Source: Polynucleobacter sp. 80A-SIGWE
Lineage (GTDB): Bacteria > Pseudomonadota > Gammaproteobacteria > Burkholderiales > Burkholderiaceae
Length of the DNA: 64,000 nucleotides
Reading direction: 5' to 3'
Assembly (NCBI RefSeq): GCF_018882295.1
Contig: NZ_JACVOR010000002.1
Span: forward strand, 888,011-952,010
Part shown: in pieces, positions 30,995 through 40,150 of the stretch
Numbering within the stretch: position 1 is the stretch's first letter
Layout: every line of letters begins with the position of its first letter
The notes under the pieces: model-generated
The model's input: only the letters and a program-made list of their open reading frames with translations
What the model was told of the DNA's origin: nothing
Database searches by the model: none
Program-made: the position numbers and the translations under genes

Positions 30995-32526
30995 GCATTG
31001 AGCTTAGCTTGACTAGGATCATGCAATTTATTCAATGCAGATAAGTAAGCTTTTGCTGATGCAGCAATGATGTCTGGATCAGTGCCTACACCATTGACGA
31101 TACGTCCACCCTTAGCAAGACGCACAGTAACCTCACCTTGAGATTGCGTACCTGAAGTGATCGCATTCACGGAATAGAGCAACTGCTCCGCCCCACTCTT
31201 CACAATTTCTTCAATCGCATTCAAGCTAGCATCAACTGGCCCGTTACCCTCAGCCTCGGAGCTTGCTTCTTTATCGCCAACTCGAAAAGTAACTTTGGAC
31301 TTTGGGCGCTCGCCTGTTTCAGAATGCTGACTCAAGGAAATAAATTTATAAAACTCACCCTCTTCCGCTGCAGCAGAGTCTGACATGATGGCAATAATGT
31401 CTTCATCAAAGATTTCTGATTTTTGATCAGCCAATGCCTTGAAGCGAACAAATGCTTCATTCAAATCGGCTTCAGCTTCAATTGCAATGCCCAACTCCTG
31501 TAAGCGTTGCTTGAAGGCGTTACGGCCAGACAACTTACCCAACACAATCTTATTGGTTGCCCAACCCACATCTTCTGCGCGCATGATTTCATAGGTATCG
31601 CGATTCTTCAAGATGCCATCTTGGTGGATACCGGAAGTGTGCGCAAAAGCATTGGCGCCAACAACTGCCTTGTTTGGCTGAACCACGAAACCAGTAATTT
31701 GTGACACTAACTTCGAGGCAGGAACGATCTGGGTAGCATCAATGCCGCACACCATATCAAAGTAATCTTTGCGAGTACGCAAAGCCATCACGATTTCTTC
31801 CAAGGCCGTATTACCAGCGCGCTCACCCAAGCCGTTAATGGTGCACTCAATTTGTCGAGCACCGCCGATCTTCACGCCTGCCAATGAGTTGGCAACAGCC
31901 ATGCCTAAGTCATTGTGGCAATGCACGGACCAAATCGCTTTATCTGAATTCGGAACGCGGGTGCGTAAGGTCTTGATAAATTCACCATATAACTCTGGCG
32001 TGGCATAGCCTACGGTATCAGGAATATTGATGGTGGTCGCACCTTCGTTGATGACTGCCTCCACCACTCTGCATAAGAAATCCATTTCTGAGCGATAGCC
32101 GTCTTCCGCAGAGAACTCGATATCCTCGGCCAAGTTTCTGGCAAAGCGAATAGAACGCTTGGCCTGCTCCAACACTTCTTCTGGAGACATACGTAACTTC
32201 ACAGCCATGTGCAATGGGCTGGTAGCCAAGAATGCATGAATACGTTTTGCATTAGCAGCTTTCAAGGCATCTGCAGCGCGAGTAATGTCTTTGTCGTTGG
32301 CGCGAGCAAGTGAACATACGATGGAATCTTTCACGGCCGCCGCAACAGCGGAGATAGCCTGAAAGTCGCCCTCAGAGCTTGCGGCAAAACCAGCCTCGAT
32401 CACATCTACCTTGAGGCGCTCTAACTGGCGAGCAATGCGGACCTTCTCGTCCTTGGTCATTGAAGCGCCAGGCGATTGTTCGCCATCACGTAAGGTCGTA
32501 TCAAAAATGATTACTTTGTCACTCAT
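30979..32526 (-). CDS. leuA: 2-isopropylmalate synthase
   Basis: A 515-residue enzyme with a catalytic TIM barrel carrying [16 protein letters not shown] near residues 8-22, [11 protein letters not shown] and [16 protein letters not shown] (the metal-binding His pair), then a C-terminal leucine-binding regulatory domain. It condenses acetyl-CoA with 2-oxoisovalerate, the first step of leucine synthesis. The ATG at 32526 (MSDKVIIF) fits the family and has GGAGAG upstream. The gene is preceded by a leader peptide and attenuator hairpins at 32593-32730. It closes the ilv-psd-pssA-leuA cluster. Confidence 0.97.
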   Translation of the reverse strand: MSDKVIIFDTTLRDGEQSPGASMTKDEKVRIARQLERLKVDVIEAGFAASSEGDFQAISAVAAAVKDSIVCSLARANDKDITRAADALKAANAKRIHAFLATSPLHMAVKLRMSPEEVLEQAKRSIRFARNLAEDIEFSAEDGYRSEMDFLCRVVEAVINEGATTINIPDTVGYATPELYGEFIKTLRTRVPNSDKAIWSVHCHNDLGMAVANSLAGVKIGGARQIECTINGLGERAGNTALEEIVMALRTRKDYFDMVCGIDATQIVPASKLVSQITGFVVQPNKAVVGANAFAHTSGIHQDGILKNRDTYEIMRAEDVGWATNKIVLGKLSGRNAFKQRLQELGIAIEAEADLNEAFVRFKALADQKSEIFDEDIIAIMSDSAAAEEGEFYKFISLSQHSETGERPKSKVTFRVGDKEASSEAEGNGPVDASLNAIEEIVKSGAEQLLYSVNAITSGTQSQGEVTVRLAKGGRIVNGVGTDPDIIAASAKAYLSALNKLHDPSQAKLNAQMTP

Positions 32527-32592
32527 CACTACTCTCCGGTTCAATATTGCTTAATTATGTTTACTGCTCAATTGCGAATCTAGAAACAAAAA

Positions 32593-32616
32593 CCCCAGCA
32601 ATTTGCTGGGGCTGGT
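32593..32616 (-). terminator. Attenuator terminator and antiterminator arm before leuA
   Basis: On the minus strand CCCCAGCA and TGCTGGGG (32593-32600 and 32604-32611) form a perfect eight-pair stem followed by TTTTTGTTT, a strong Rho-independent terminator. It lies 66 bases before leuA. Its 5' arm (32606-32616, ACCAGCCCCAG on the minus strand) can pair instead with the end of the leader-peptide region (32662-32673). It may also end read-through from pssA. Confidence 0.85.
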
Positions 32617-32652
32617 ATGTCGTGGCTAATGAATTACTTTAATCTCATTAAC

Positions 32653-32730
32653 TCAGGCCTTACCTGCCCCAAGCTGTAGGCTTAGTGCTAGTAGAAGCAG
32701 GTTCGAGATAAGTGAGAAATTCATCAACAT
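32653..32730 (-). CDS. leuL: Leucine-rich leader peptide of leuA
   Basis: A 25-codon open frame starts at ATG 32730 and stops at TGA 32653-32655. It reads MLMNFSLISNLLLLALSLQL then GAGKA, with nine leucines of 25 residues. Four of the leucine codons are CTA, two of them inside the run of four leucines. Immediately upstream is a candidate -10 (TATATT, 32737-32742) six bases before the ATG; no Shine-Dalgarno is visible. A short hairpin CTAAGC/GCTTGG (32680-32685 with 32669-32674) is mutually exclusive with the antiterminator arm at 32662-32673, and the terminator lies at 32593-32611. This is the layout of a ribosome-mediated attenuator sensing leucyl-tRNA. Another ATG two codons later is possible. 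I identified it from the sequence; the function is inferred. Confidence 0.75.
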   Translation of the reverse strand: MLMNFSLISNLLLLALSLQLGAGKA

Positions 32731-32758
32731 GGATTAAATATAACCTAAATATTCCAAA

Positions 32759-33622
32759 TTAGCTAAAACGGCGACCGCTCAGATGCTCCCAAGCCCAAAT
32801 GACATAGCCAGAGATGGAATAAACCACAAAGAGACCGAATAGGGTTAAAGGCGGATTTGAAGAGATCAAAACGAAAGTTAGGATCATTAGGACCATCACA
32901 CCAAAAGGCACGCGGTAGCGAACATCCAAAGCCTTGCCACTATAGAAACGGGCATTCGATACCATGGTCAAACCAGCATAAACGGCAATAAAGAAAGTAA
33001 TCCAAGGAATCGCAGTGTCACGCACGGGGATCTTGTTGTCATCAGCCAGCCAGATAAAGCCAGCCATCAAAGAGCCAGCTGCCGGGCTTGGTAAACCTTG
33101 AAAAAACTTCTTATCAACCACACCAGTGTTGACATTAAATCGGGCCAAACGCAAAGCAGCGCCTGCGCAATAAGTAAAGGCAGCTAACCAGCCCCACTTA
33201 CCCAAATCTTTTAGGGCCCACTCATACGCAACCAAAGCTGGGGCAACACCAAATGACACCATATCGGCCAAAGAGTCATATTGCTCGCCGAAGGCGCTTT
33301 GGGTATTGGTCATACGGGCAACGCGACCATCCATTCCATCCAAAACTAAGGATGCAAAGATAGCAATAGCAGCCATTTCAAACTGGTGGTTCATCGCATT
33401 AACAATGGCGAAGAAGCCACAGAATAAAGCTGCTGTAGTAAATGCGTTAGGGAGTAAGTAGATTCCTTTGCTGCGTTGACGCGGTTTATCCGCATGCAAC
33501 TCTTCTACCTCGTAATCAACTTCATCAGCAAGGTCTTCTGCCCACTCATCTTGAGTGCGATCAGTGCGGGTACGCGCTAAGCGACTGCGATCAATACGGC
33601 CACGACGGCGAAATGTAGTCAC
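32759..33622 (-). CDS. pssA: CDP-diacylglycerol-serine O-phosphatidyltransferase
   Basis: A 287-residue membrane enzyme of the CDP-alcohol phosphatidyltransferase family. The catalytic pattern D-G-x2-A-R-x8-G-x3-D-x3-D is visible as DGMDGRVARMTNTQSAFGEQ followed by YDSLAD. Around eight membrane segments follow a basic, acidic-rich N-terminus (residues 1-50). It makes phosphatidylserine from CDP-diacylglycerol and serine. It lies 27 bases after psd, which uses its product, and before the leuA leader. Confidence 0.93.
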   Translation of the reverse strand: MTTFRRRGRIDRSRLARTRTDRTQDEWAEDLADEVDYEVEELHADKPRQRSKGIYLLPNAFTTAALFCGFFAIVNAMNHQFEMAAIAIFASLVLDGMDGRVARMTNTQSAFGEQYDSLADMVSFGVAPALVAYEWALKDLGKWGWLAAFTYCAGAALRLARFNVNTGVVDKKFFQGLPSPAAGSLMAGFIWLADDNKIPVRDTAIPWITFFIAVYAGLTMVSNARFYSGKALDVRYRVPFGVMVLMILTFVLISSNPPLTLFGLFVVYSISGYVIWAWEHLSGRRFS

Positions 33623-33649
33623 AGAATATTCCCAGTTAAAACGGCTTAA

Positions 33650-34297
33650 TCAATCTAAGCCGGGTACGCGAGCTAATGCAGTGTTCGTAGCAAAAACTTT
33701 ATCACCAACACTGACCAAAGGTTCAGCTGTTAATGGCAAATATACATCTACGCGGGAGCCAAAGCGAATAAAGCCGTAACGCTCACCTGCTTTAAGTCTG
33801 TCGCCAACATGGATATAGCAAAGAATGCGTCGCGCAATCAGGCCTGCAACCTGAACTAAAGTCACGATTTGACCGTTAGCATCAATCACAACCGCATTAC
33901 GCTCATTCTCAGTGGAGGCTTTATCTAAATCGGCATTCACAAACTTGCCTGGGAAATACTGAATCTCTTTTACCAAACCGTTCACTGCGCTGCGGTTGGA
34001 GTGAACGTTAAACACGTTCATAAAAACACTAATCTTCAAAGCTTCACGACCGGCATAAGGGTCATTGGCCACTTCCACTACGACGATACGACCATCGGCT
34101 GGAGATAAAACTAAATCACGACCAAGAGCGGCAATACGCTGTGGATCGCGAAAGAACTGCAGAACAAAGATAAAGATGATCCACAAAGGCCATGACCATG
34201 CAATGCCACCAAGATAGTGGACTAGCAAAGTAACAGCCCCCACTAATGCCAAATACGGCCAACCTTCTTTCGCAATAATGGGGTGCGGATACATCAT
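33650..34297 (-). CDS. psd: Phosphatidylserine decarboxylase, short (archaeal-type) form
   Basis: A 215-residue proenzyme. It cleaves itself to make the pyruvoyl cofactor; the cleavage site is the Gly-Ser in [11 protein letters not shown] near the C-terminus. [16 protein letters not shown] and [10 protein letters not shown] are other family motifs. It is shorter than the E. coli protein, as in the archaeal-type branch, and has an N-terminal membrane segment. It converts phosphatidylserine to phosphatidylethanolamine, following PssA. The start is MMYPHP at 34297; a second ATG one codon later is equally possible. Confidence 0.92.
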   Translation of the reverse strand: MMYPHPIIAKEGWPYLALVGAVTLLVHYLGGIAWSWPLWIIFIFVLQFFRDPQRIAALGRDLVLSPADGRIVVVEVANDPYAGREALKISVFMNVFNVHSNRSAVNGLVKEIQYFPGKFVNADLDKASTENERNAVVIDANGQIVTLVQVAGLIARRILCYIHVGDRLKAGERYGFIRFGSRVDVYLPLTAEPLVSVGDKVFATNTALARVPGLD

Positions 34298-34350
34298 CTT
34301 TGTTCTGAGCCTTATTTAATGAACTGCTTATTTATGACTTTATGTCTTGC

Positions 34351-35409
<1,059 letters not shown>

Positions 35410-35418
35410 TTAAAAAAA

Positions 35419-35910
35419 TTAAACCTTGAGGATACGTTCGCCGCGCCCAATACCAGAACCACCCGAACGGACAGTTTCCAGAATCGAAGCACGATCAATC
35501 GAATCAATAAAGGCGTCTAATTTGGCACCATCACCAGTTAATTCAATGGTGTAACTCTTATCAGTCACATCGATGATGCGACCACGGAAGATATCCGTTG
35601 TACGTTTCAACTCTTCACGCTCTTTACCAACCGCGCGAACTTTGATCATCATGAGCTCGCGCTCAATATGAGGACCTTCAGTTAAATCAAAAACCTTAAC
35701 CACTTCAACTAAACGATTTAAGTGCTTAGTAATTTGCTCAATAACGTCTTCAGAACCAATCGTGACAATCGTCATACGAGAAAGCGATGGATCTTCAGTA
35801 GGTGCAACACTTAAGGTTTCAATGTTGTAACCGCGTGCAGAAAATAAGCCAACAACCCGGGACAATGCGCCTGGTTCGTTCTCTATCAATACAGAAATAA
35901 TATGTCGCAT
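35419..35910 (-). CDS. ilvH: Acetolactate synthase, small (regulatory) subunit
   Basis: A 163-residue protein with an N-terminal ACT domain starting MRHIISVLIENEPGALSRVVGLFSARGYNIETLSV, which mediates valine feedback, followed by the conserved C-terminal part (REELKRTTDIFRGRIIDVT). It activates and regulates IlvB. Its start overlaps the ilvB stop by one base. The symbol ilvN would be an equal choice. Confidence 0.95.
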   Translation of the reverse strand: MRHIISVLIENEPGALSRVVGLFSARGYNIETLSVAPTEDPSLSRMTIVTIGSEDVIEQITKHLNRLVEVVKVFDLTEGPHIERELMMIKVRAVGKEREELKRTTDIFRGRIIDVTDKSYTIELTGDGAKLDAFIDSIDRASILETVRSGGSGIGRGERILKV

Positions 35911-37697
35911 TAGAGATCCTCGCTACCCAAAAGCATTTCAGTAATACCCTTACCTGCTTGAACCATTGGCCAAACGTTTTCTTCTGGGTCTGTCTGGAAA
36001 TCCATAAACACTGTGCGATCTTTTAGGCGAATAGCTTCTTTGAGAGCGCCTTCAACATCAGACTTCTTCTCAATACGCATACCAACGTGCCCAAAGGCCT
36101 CAGCCAACTTCACAAAGTCTGGCAATGAATCCATGTAAGAGCTGGAATAGCGCTTGTTATAAGTCAGCTCTTGCCATTGGCGAACCATACCAAGGTAACG
36201 GTTGTTCAATGACACAATCTTTACAGGCGTGTTGTACTGCTTGCAAGTGGATAGCTCTTGGATACACATCTGAATCGAGCCTTCACCAGTAATAGCAAAT
36301 ACATCTTTATCCGGGAAAGCTTTCTTGATACCCATGGCGTAAGGCAAACCAACACCCATGGTCCCAAGGCCACCAGAGTTAATCCAGCGACGTGGCTTAT
36401 CAAACTTGTAGAACTGTGCAGCCCACATTTGATGCTGACCAACGTCGGAAGTAATAAATGCATCACCACCAGTGAGCTCCCACAGCTTTTGAACCACATA
36501 CTGTGGCTTAACAATCTGGGATGCCTCGTCGTACTTTAAGCAATCTTTTTTACGCCACTCGTTGATCTGCTCCCACCATGCAGCTAACTTAGCGTCATTC
36601 TTGCGTGGGCCAGCAGCTTTAAGCTGGGCTGTCATCTCAACCAATACTTCTTTGAGATTGCCAACGATAGGAACGTCTACCTTTACCCGCTTAGAAATCA
36701 CGGATGGATCGATATCAATGTGAATGATCTTGCGTGGATGACTTGCAAAGTGAGCAGTATTACCAATCACGCGGTCATCAAAACGTGCGCCAATCGCAAT
36801 CAACACATCGCTGTGCTGCATCGCCATATTGGCTTCGTAAGTTCCATGCATACCAAGCATGCCTAGGAATTGCGGGCTAGTGCCTGGAAAGCCTCCGAGA
36901 CCCATCAAGGTATTGGTTACTGGATAGCCCAGCAAATCTGCAAACTCTTTTAACTCGGGAGCGGCATCAGCCAAGATCACGCCGCCACCGGTATAGATGT
37001 ATGGGCGCTCTGCTTCTTGCAATAAAGAAACTGCTTTACGGATTTGTCCGCTATGCCCTTTAATGACTGGGTTATAGGAACGCATCTCCAAAGTTTCTGG
37101 GTATACGAACGGCGCCTTAGCAGCGGATACATCCTTAGGGATGTCGATCAACACTGGACCCGGGCGACCGGTTTGTGCAATATGAAAAGCCTTCTTGATA
37201 ACTAAAGGAAGATCTCTGACATCCTTTACCAAGAAATTGTGCTTTACCACTGGGCGAGTAATACCAACGGTATCCGCTTCTTGGAAAGCATCTTCACCAA
37301 TCGCATAAGTTGGCACGTTACCGCTGATGATCACCATCGGGATCGAGTCAGTGTAAGCAGTGGCAATTCCGGTAACCGCGTTGGTTACACCAGGGCCTGA
37401 AGTAACTAGTGCGACACCAACCTTACCGGTTGCACGCGCATAGCCATCGGCCGCATGCACGGCTGCTTGCTCATGGCGAACAAGAATGTGTTCAAACTTG
37501 TCCTGCTTAAAAATTTCGTCGTAGATAAAGAGAACGGAACCACCTGGGTAACCCCAGACGTATTCAACACCCTCTTTGTGCAAAGCTTGTACCAACATCT
37601 CGGCGCCAATCATTTCAGGCGCATTCGCTGTGGAATTTGGGTTTGCTGTGTCTTGGTTAGCTTTAGAAGCTAAAAATTCGGCGCTGCTTGTATTCAT
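35910..37697 (-). CDS. ilvB: Acetolactate synthase, large (catalytic) subunit
   Basis: A 595-residue thiamine-diphosphate enzyme. The catalytic Glu lies in VRHEQAAVHAADGYARATGK, and the ThDP-Mg motif appears as GEGSIQMCIQELSTCKQYNTP. The first 30 residues are a low-complexity Ser/Asn/Ala leader before GAEMLVQALHKEGVEYVWGYPGG. It condenses two pyruvates, or pyruvate and 2-oxobutyrate. AAAGGA precedes the start. It is the first gene of ilvB-ilvH-ilvC-psd-pssA-leuA and divergent from the sigma factor. A weak promoter may be TTGGTC/TATAGA near 37830-37860. I looked for a leader peptide here and did not find one. Confidence 0.97.
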   Translation of the reverse strand: MNTSSAEFLASKANQDTANPNSTANAPEMIGAEMLVQALHKEGVEYVWGYPGGSVLFIYDEIFKQDKFEHILVRHEQAAVHAADGYARATGKVGVALVTSGPGVTNAVTGIATAYTDSIPMVIISGNVPTYAIGEDAFQEADTVGITRPVVKHNFLVKDVRDLPLVIKKAFHIAQTGRPGPVLIDIPKDVSAAKAPFVYPETLEMRSYNPVIKGHSGQIRKAVSLLQEAERPYIYTGGGVILADAAPELKEFADLLGYPVTNTLMGLGGFPGTSPQFLGMLGMHGTYEANMAMQHSDVLIAIGARFDDRVIGNTAHFASHPRKIIHIDIDPSVISKRVKVDVPIVGNLKEVLVEMTAQLKAAGPRKNDAKLAAWWEQINEWRKKDCLKYDEASQIVKPQYVVQKLWELTGGDAFITSDVGQHQMWAAQFYKFDKPRRWINSGGLGTMGVGLPYAMGIKKAFPDKDVFAITGEGSIQMCIQELSTCKQYNTPVKIVSLNNRYLGMVRQWQELTYNKRYSSSYMDSLPDFVKLAEAFGHVGMRIEKKSDVEGALKEAIRLKDRTVFMDFQTDPEENVWPMVQAGKGITEMLLGSEDL

Positions 37698-37890
37698 TTT
37701 CTTTCGTCCTTTGCAATTTTCGGCAAAAAATTGATTGGTCTGTTCTGTCTCTTGCTTGTGGCCTGAGTTCGAACGGCGCTGCTACCGGAAAAAACCACTT
37801 CTTGAATGAGATTCTAGGTAGTAAGCCCTATATTCTATAGCAATCACCTAAAATAGACCAATTCCATCTGATTCAGGTCTAATCTACTGA

Positions 37891-38460
37891 ATGGCTTCAC
37901 CCCAAGAACTTTCTGACTTTCTGAGCAGTGTTGAGCAGCGCGCTTTTAAGCAGGCGGTCTATGCTGTGCGAGATGACGATGCCGCCTTGGATATCGTTCA
38001 AGATGCCATGATCAAGTTAGCTGAAAAGTATGGTGATCGACCTGCAGCTGAATTACCCCTTGTTTTCACCAGAATCCTCCAAAACCGCATTCATGACTGG
38101 TTTAGGCGTCAAAAGGTTCGTAATACCTGGGTCACCCTGTTCTCCAATATGGGCAAGAAATCGGATGAAAACGATGATTTTGACCCCCTGGAGTCCCTTT
38201 CAGCCCCGGATGACAGTGAAATTCACCAGGATGGTGCATTTAAGCTGGAACGTAGCCAGTTATTGCAGTCCCTGGAGTCAGAAATATCAAAATTGCCTGC
38301 CCGTCAACGAGAAGCCTTCCTGATGCGTTATTGGGATGAGCTGAGTATTACTGAAACTGCCCTTGCGATGAGTTGTAGCGAGGGAAGTGTCAAAACCCAC
38401 TGCTCAAGAGCCACCCAGGCTCTAGCTAAAGCATTGAAATTAAAAGGAATTACGCTGTGA
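37891..38460 (+). CDS. ECF-type RNA polymerase sigma factor
   Basis: A 189-residue sigma-70-family protein. Region 2 covers about residues 10-75 with DDDAALDIVQDAMIKLAEKY and ILQNRIHDWFRRQKVRNTW; region 4 covers about 130-185 with LPARQREAFLMRYWDELSITETALAMSCSEGSVKTHCSRAT, a typical helix-turn-helix for -35 recognition. An acidic linker separates them (residues 85-110). It is the first of four genes in the same direction and overlaps the DUF3619 gene by four bases. TCTAAT at 37878-37883 is a candidate -10, seven bases before the ATG. No Shine-Dalgarno sequence is visible. Confidence 0.9.
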   Translation: MASPQELSDFLSSVEQRAFKQAVYAVRDDDAALDIVQDAMIKLAEKYGDRPAAELPLVFTRILQNRIHDWFRRQKVRNTWVTLFSNMGKKSDENDDFDPLESLSAPDDSEIHQDGAFKLERSQLLQSLESEISKLPARQREAFLMRYWDELSITETALAMSCSEGSVKTHCSRATQALAKALKLKGITL

Positions 38461-38921
38461 ACCGCAATCAAGACATCCTAAGCCCAACAGAAGCAGATCA
38501 ATTTGGTCTGAGTGCTGCCGCCCTGCTCCGCCAAGGATCCCAATCCTTGCCAGTAGGCATTAAAGATCGTCTGTACGCAGCGCGTCTCAAGGCAATTTCT
38601 GTCAAAAAACCAGAAAAAGTACGCATTCAGCAGCATGTTTTGGCCAGCTCCACTGGAAACTGGACTTCAGGCTCACGTTCTTTTTGGGATAACGTAGGTT
38701 GGGTTGCTCCACTGGTTGTGTTGGTTTTTGGCCTTATTGGCATCGCCCAATGGCAACAAGACTCCCGCATTAACGATATAGCTGAGTTGGATGTCGCCCT
38801 CTTAACGGATGACGTACCACCAGATGCCTACGCCGACAGCGGCTTCATGGGATTCCTTAAGAATGGTCCTTTAGCTGAATCTGATCAAGATAGCCTTGAT
38901 TCAGCCAAGTCACCGTCTTAA
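38457..38921 (+). CDS. DUF3619 family single-pass membrane protein
   Basis: A 154-residue protein starting at GTG and overlapping the sigma gene stop (GTGA). Residues 1-60 are cytoplasmic-looking and helical (DQFGLSAAALLRQGSQSLP, RLYAARLKAI); there is one membrane segment around residues 78-98 (NVGWVAPLVVLVFGLIGIAQW); the rest is acidic, with LLTDDVPPDAYADSGFMGFL. DUF3619 proteins commonly follow this sigma factor in Burkholderiales, to my memory. The coupling and topology suggest an anti-sigma factor, but no zinc-binding anti-sigma motif is present and this is only inference. Confidence 0.8.
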   Translation: MNRNQDILSPTEADQFGLSAAALLRQGSQSLPVGIKDRLYAARLKAISVKKPEKVRIQQHVLASSTGNWTSGSRSFWDNVGWVAPLVVLVFGLIGIAQWQQDSRINDIAELDVALLTDDVPPDAYADSGFMGFLKNGPLAESDQDSLDSAKSPS

Positions 38922-38945
38922 AGCTCATACCGAACCCTTTAGCGA

Positions 38946-39578
38946 ATGCTGAACCACCCACGATCTTTAATTGCCTTACTCAGCATCAGCATGATGTTGG
39001 CAATTGGCACACTTGGATCAGTGCAAAGTTCAGGTGTACTCGCTCAAACACCTCCCGCTGCCCACGGTAAAACTACTGGCACTCCGGAAAAAAAACCGGA
39101 TGGTACTTGGGAAGGTCTTAAGCCTGAACAACAAAAAATCTTGGCCCCACTGGAAAGCGATTGGGATTACATGCTCCCAGATAGTCGCAAGAAATGGATT
39201 CAGGTTGCCAATCTCTATCCGAAGATGAGTGAGGTCGATCAACAGCGACTGCAGTCTCGCATGACTAGTTGGTCCAACCTCTCCCAAAAAGATCGTCGCA
39301 TTGCACGAGAAAATTACCTTAGCAGCCTCAAGTTCCCAGCAGAGAAAAAAGCAGAGGCTTGGAGTGCGTATCAAAAACTGAGTGATGAGCAGAAAAAGAA
39401 ATTAGCTCAAGCAGAGGTGAATAAGAAAAAACCAACAGCTGCGAGTGCACCTACATTACAACAGCACCCCATCACACAGAAATCGAATCTAGCTCCGACT
39501 CTGCCGGCAAGCAGCATCCCGACTCCAGAAGCTCCGGCTCCAAGCACAAGCCCGGACAGCAGCTCTAGTAATCCGTGA
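38946..39578 (+). CDS. DUF3106 family secreted protein
   Basis: A 210-residue protein with a signal peptide (MLNHPRSLIALLSISMMLAIGTLG, cleavage near SGVLAQ). The core (about residues 55-150) is rich in Trp and basic residues and repeats a motif such as LKPEQQKILAPLESDWDYM, SEVDQQRLQSRMTSW and LSQKDRRIARENY, each a short helical unit. The C-terminal 60 residues are low-complexity Ser/Pro/Ala. It resembles the periplasmic metal- or stress-sensing CpxP/ZraP folds in style only; the function is unknown. It is 24 bases after the DUF3619 gene. Confidence 0.78.
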   Translation: MLNHPRSLIALLSISMMLAIGTLGSVQSSGVLAQTPPAAHGKTTGTPEKKPDGTWEGLKPEQQKILAPLESDWDYMLPDSRKKWIQVANLYPKMSEVDQQRLQSRMTSWSNLSQKDRRIARENYLSSLKFPAEKKAEAWSAYQKLSDEQKKKLAQAEVNKKKPTAASAPTLQQHPITQKSNLAPTLPASSIPTPEAPAPSTSPDSSSSNP

Positions 39579-39591
39579 GAATCTCTAAGCT

Positions 39592-40131
39592 GTGATAACC
39601 CCCGCTGAATTAAATGCACTACCCGCTCCGCAATTTTGGCGGCGAGTATCCTGCGGGCTCTACGAGCAATTAGTTTTATTAGGCGTCATCGCACTGACAT
39701 TCCTGGTTCCCAATTTAGGCCTAGGAATTCTGTTTGGATTAGCGCTACCAAGCTGGCTTACCTTTCTCTATCTGTATATCGTCCTAGGCATTTACTTTGT
39801 TTGGTATTGGACTAAGTCAGGCCAGACACTGGCAATGCAAACATGGCGAGTACGCATGATTGGTCCGGGCGGTTACAACCTAAACCGCAAGCAGGCAATC
39901 TGGCGCTATGTCTATGGATCTCTATGGCTAATCCCTTGTGTCCTATTGCAATGGCTCTTTGAGTTGCAGAAGTGGCAGATTATTGAAATGCTCTTTACGG
40001 TAGCTTTATTGCTGTGGCCACTCAGCATTTACTTGGATCGCGTTAGCCCCCTACTACGTCAAAGCCTGCCAGACCGTTTTGCAAGAACCCGCTTAGTGGA
40101 ATTACCAAAGAATTTGGTGACGCTCTCGTAA
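39592..40131 (+). CDS. RDD family membrane protein
   Basis: A 179-residue protein with a GTG start (MITPAEL), no other Met nearby. It has an RDD-domain pattern: RRVSCGLYEQLVLLGVIALTF (replacing the usual Arg-Asp-Asp with a degenerate start), then FVWYWTKSGQTLAMQTWRVRMI. About four membrane segments are visible. RDD proteins have been linked to ion or solute transport, but the function here is unknown. It is the last gene of the sigma-factor group, 13 bases after the DUF3106 gene. Confidence 0.75.
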   Translation: MITPAELNALPAPQFWRRVSCGLYEQLVLLGVIALTFLVPNLGLGILFGLALPSWLTFLYLYIVLGIYFVWYWTKSGQTLAMQTWRVRMIGPGGYNLNRKQAIWRYVYGSLWLIPCVLLQWLFELQKWQIIEMLFTVALLLWPLSIYLDRVSPLLRQSLPDRFARTRLVELPKNLVTLS

Positions 40132-40150
40132 GAACGACAGTGCGTGAGCC

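Noticed and set aside
37698..37890. Possible leader peptide or attenuator before ilvB
   Set aside because: The only short frames (such as MELVYFR) have no run of Val, Ile or Leu codons, and no terminator hairpin is visible.
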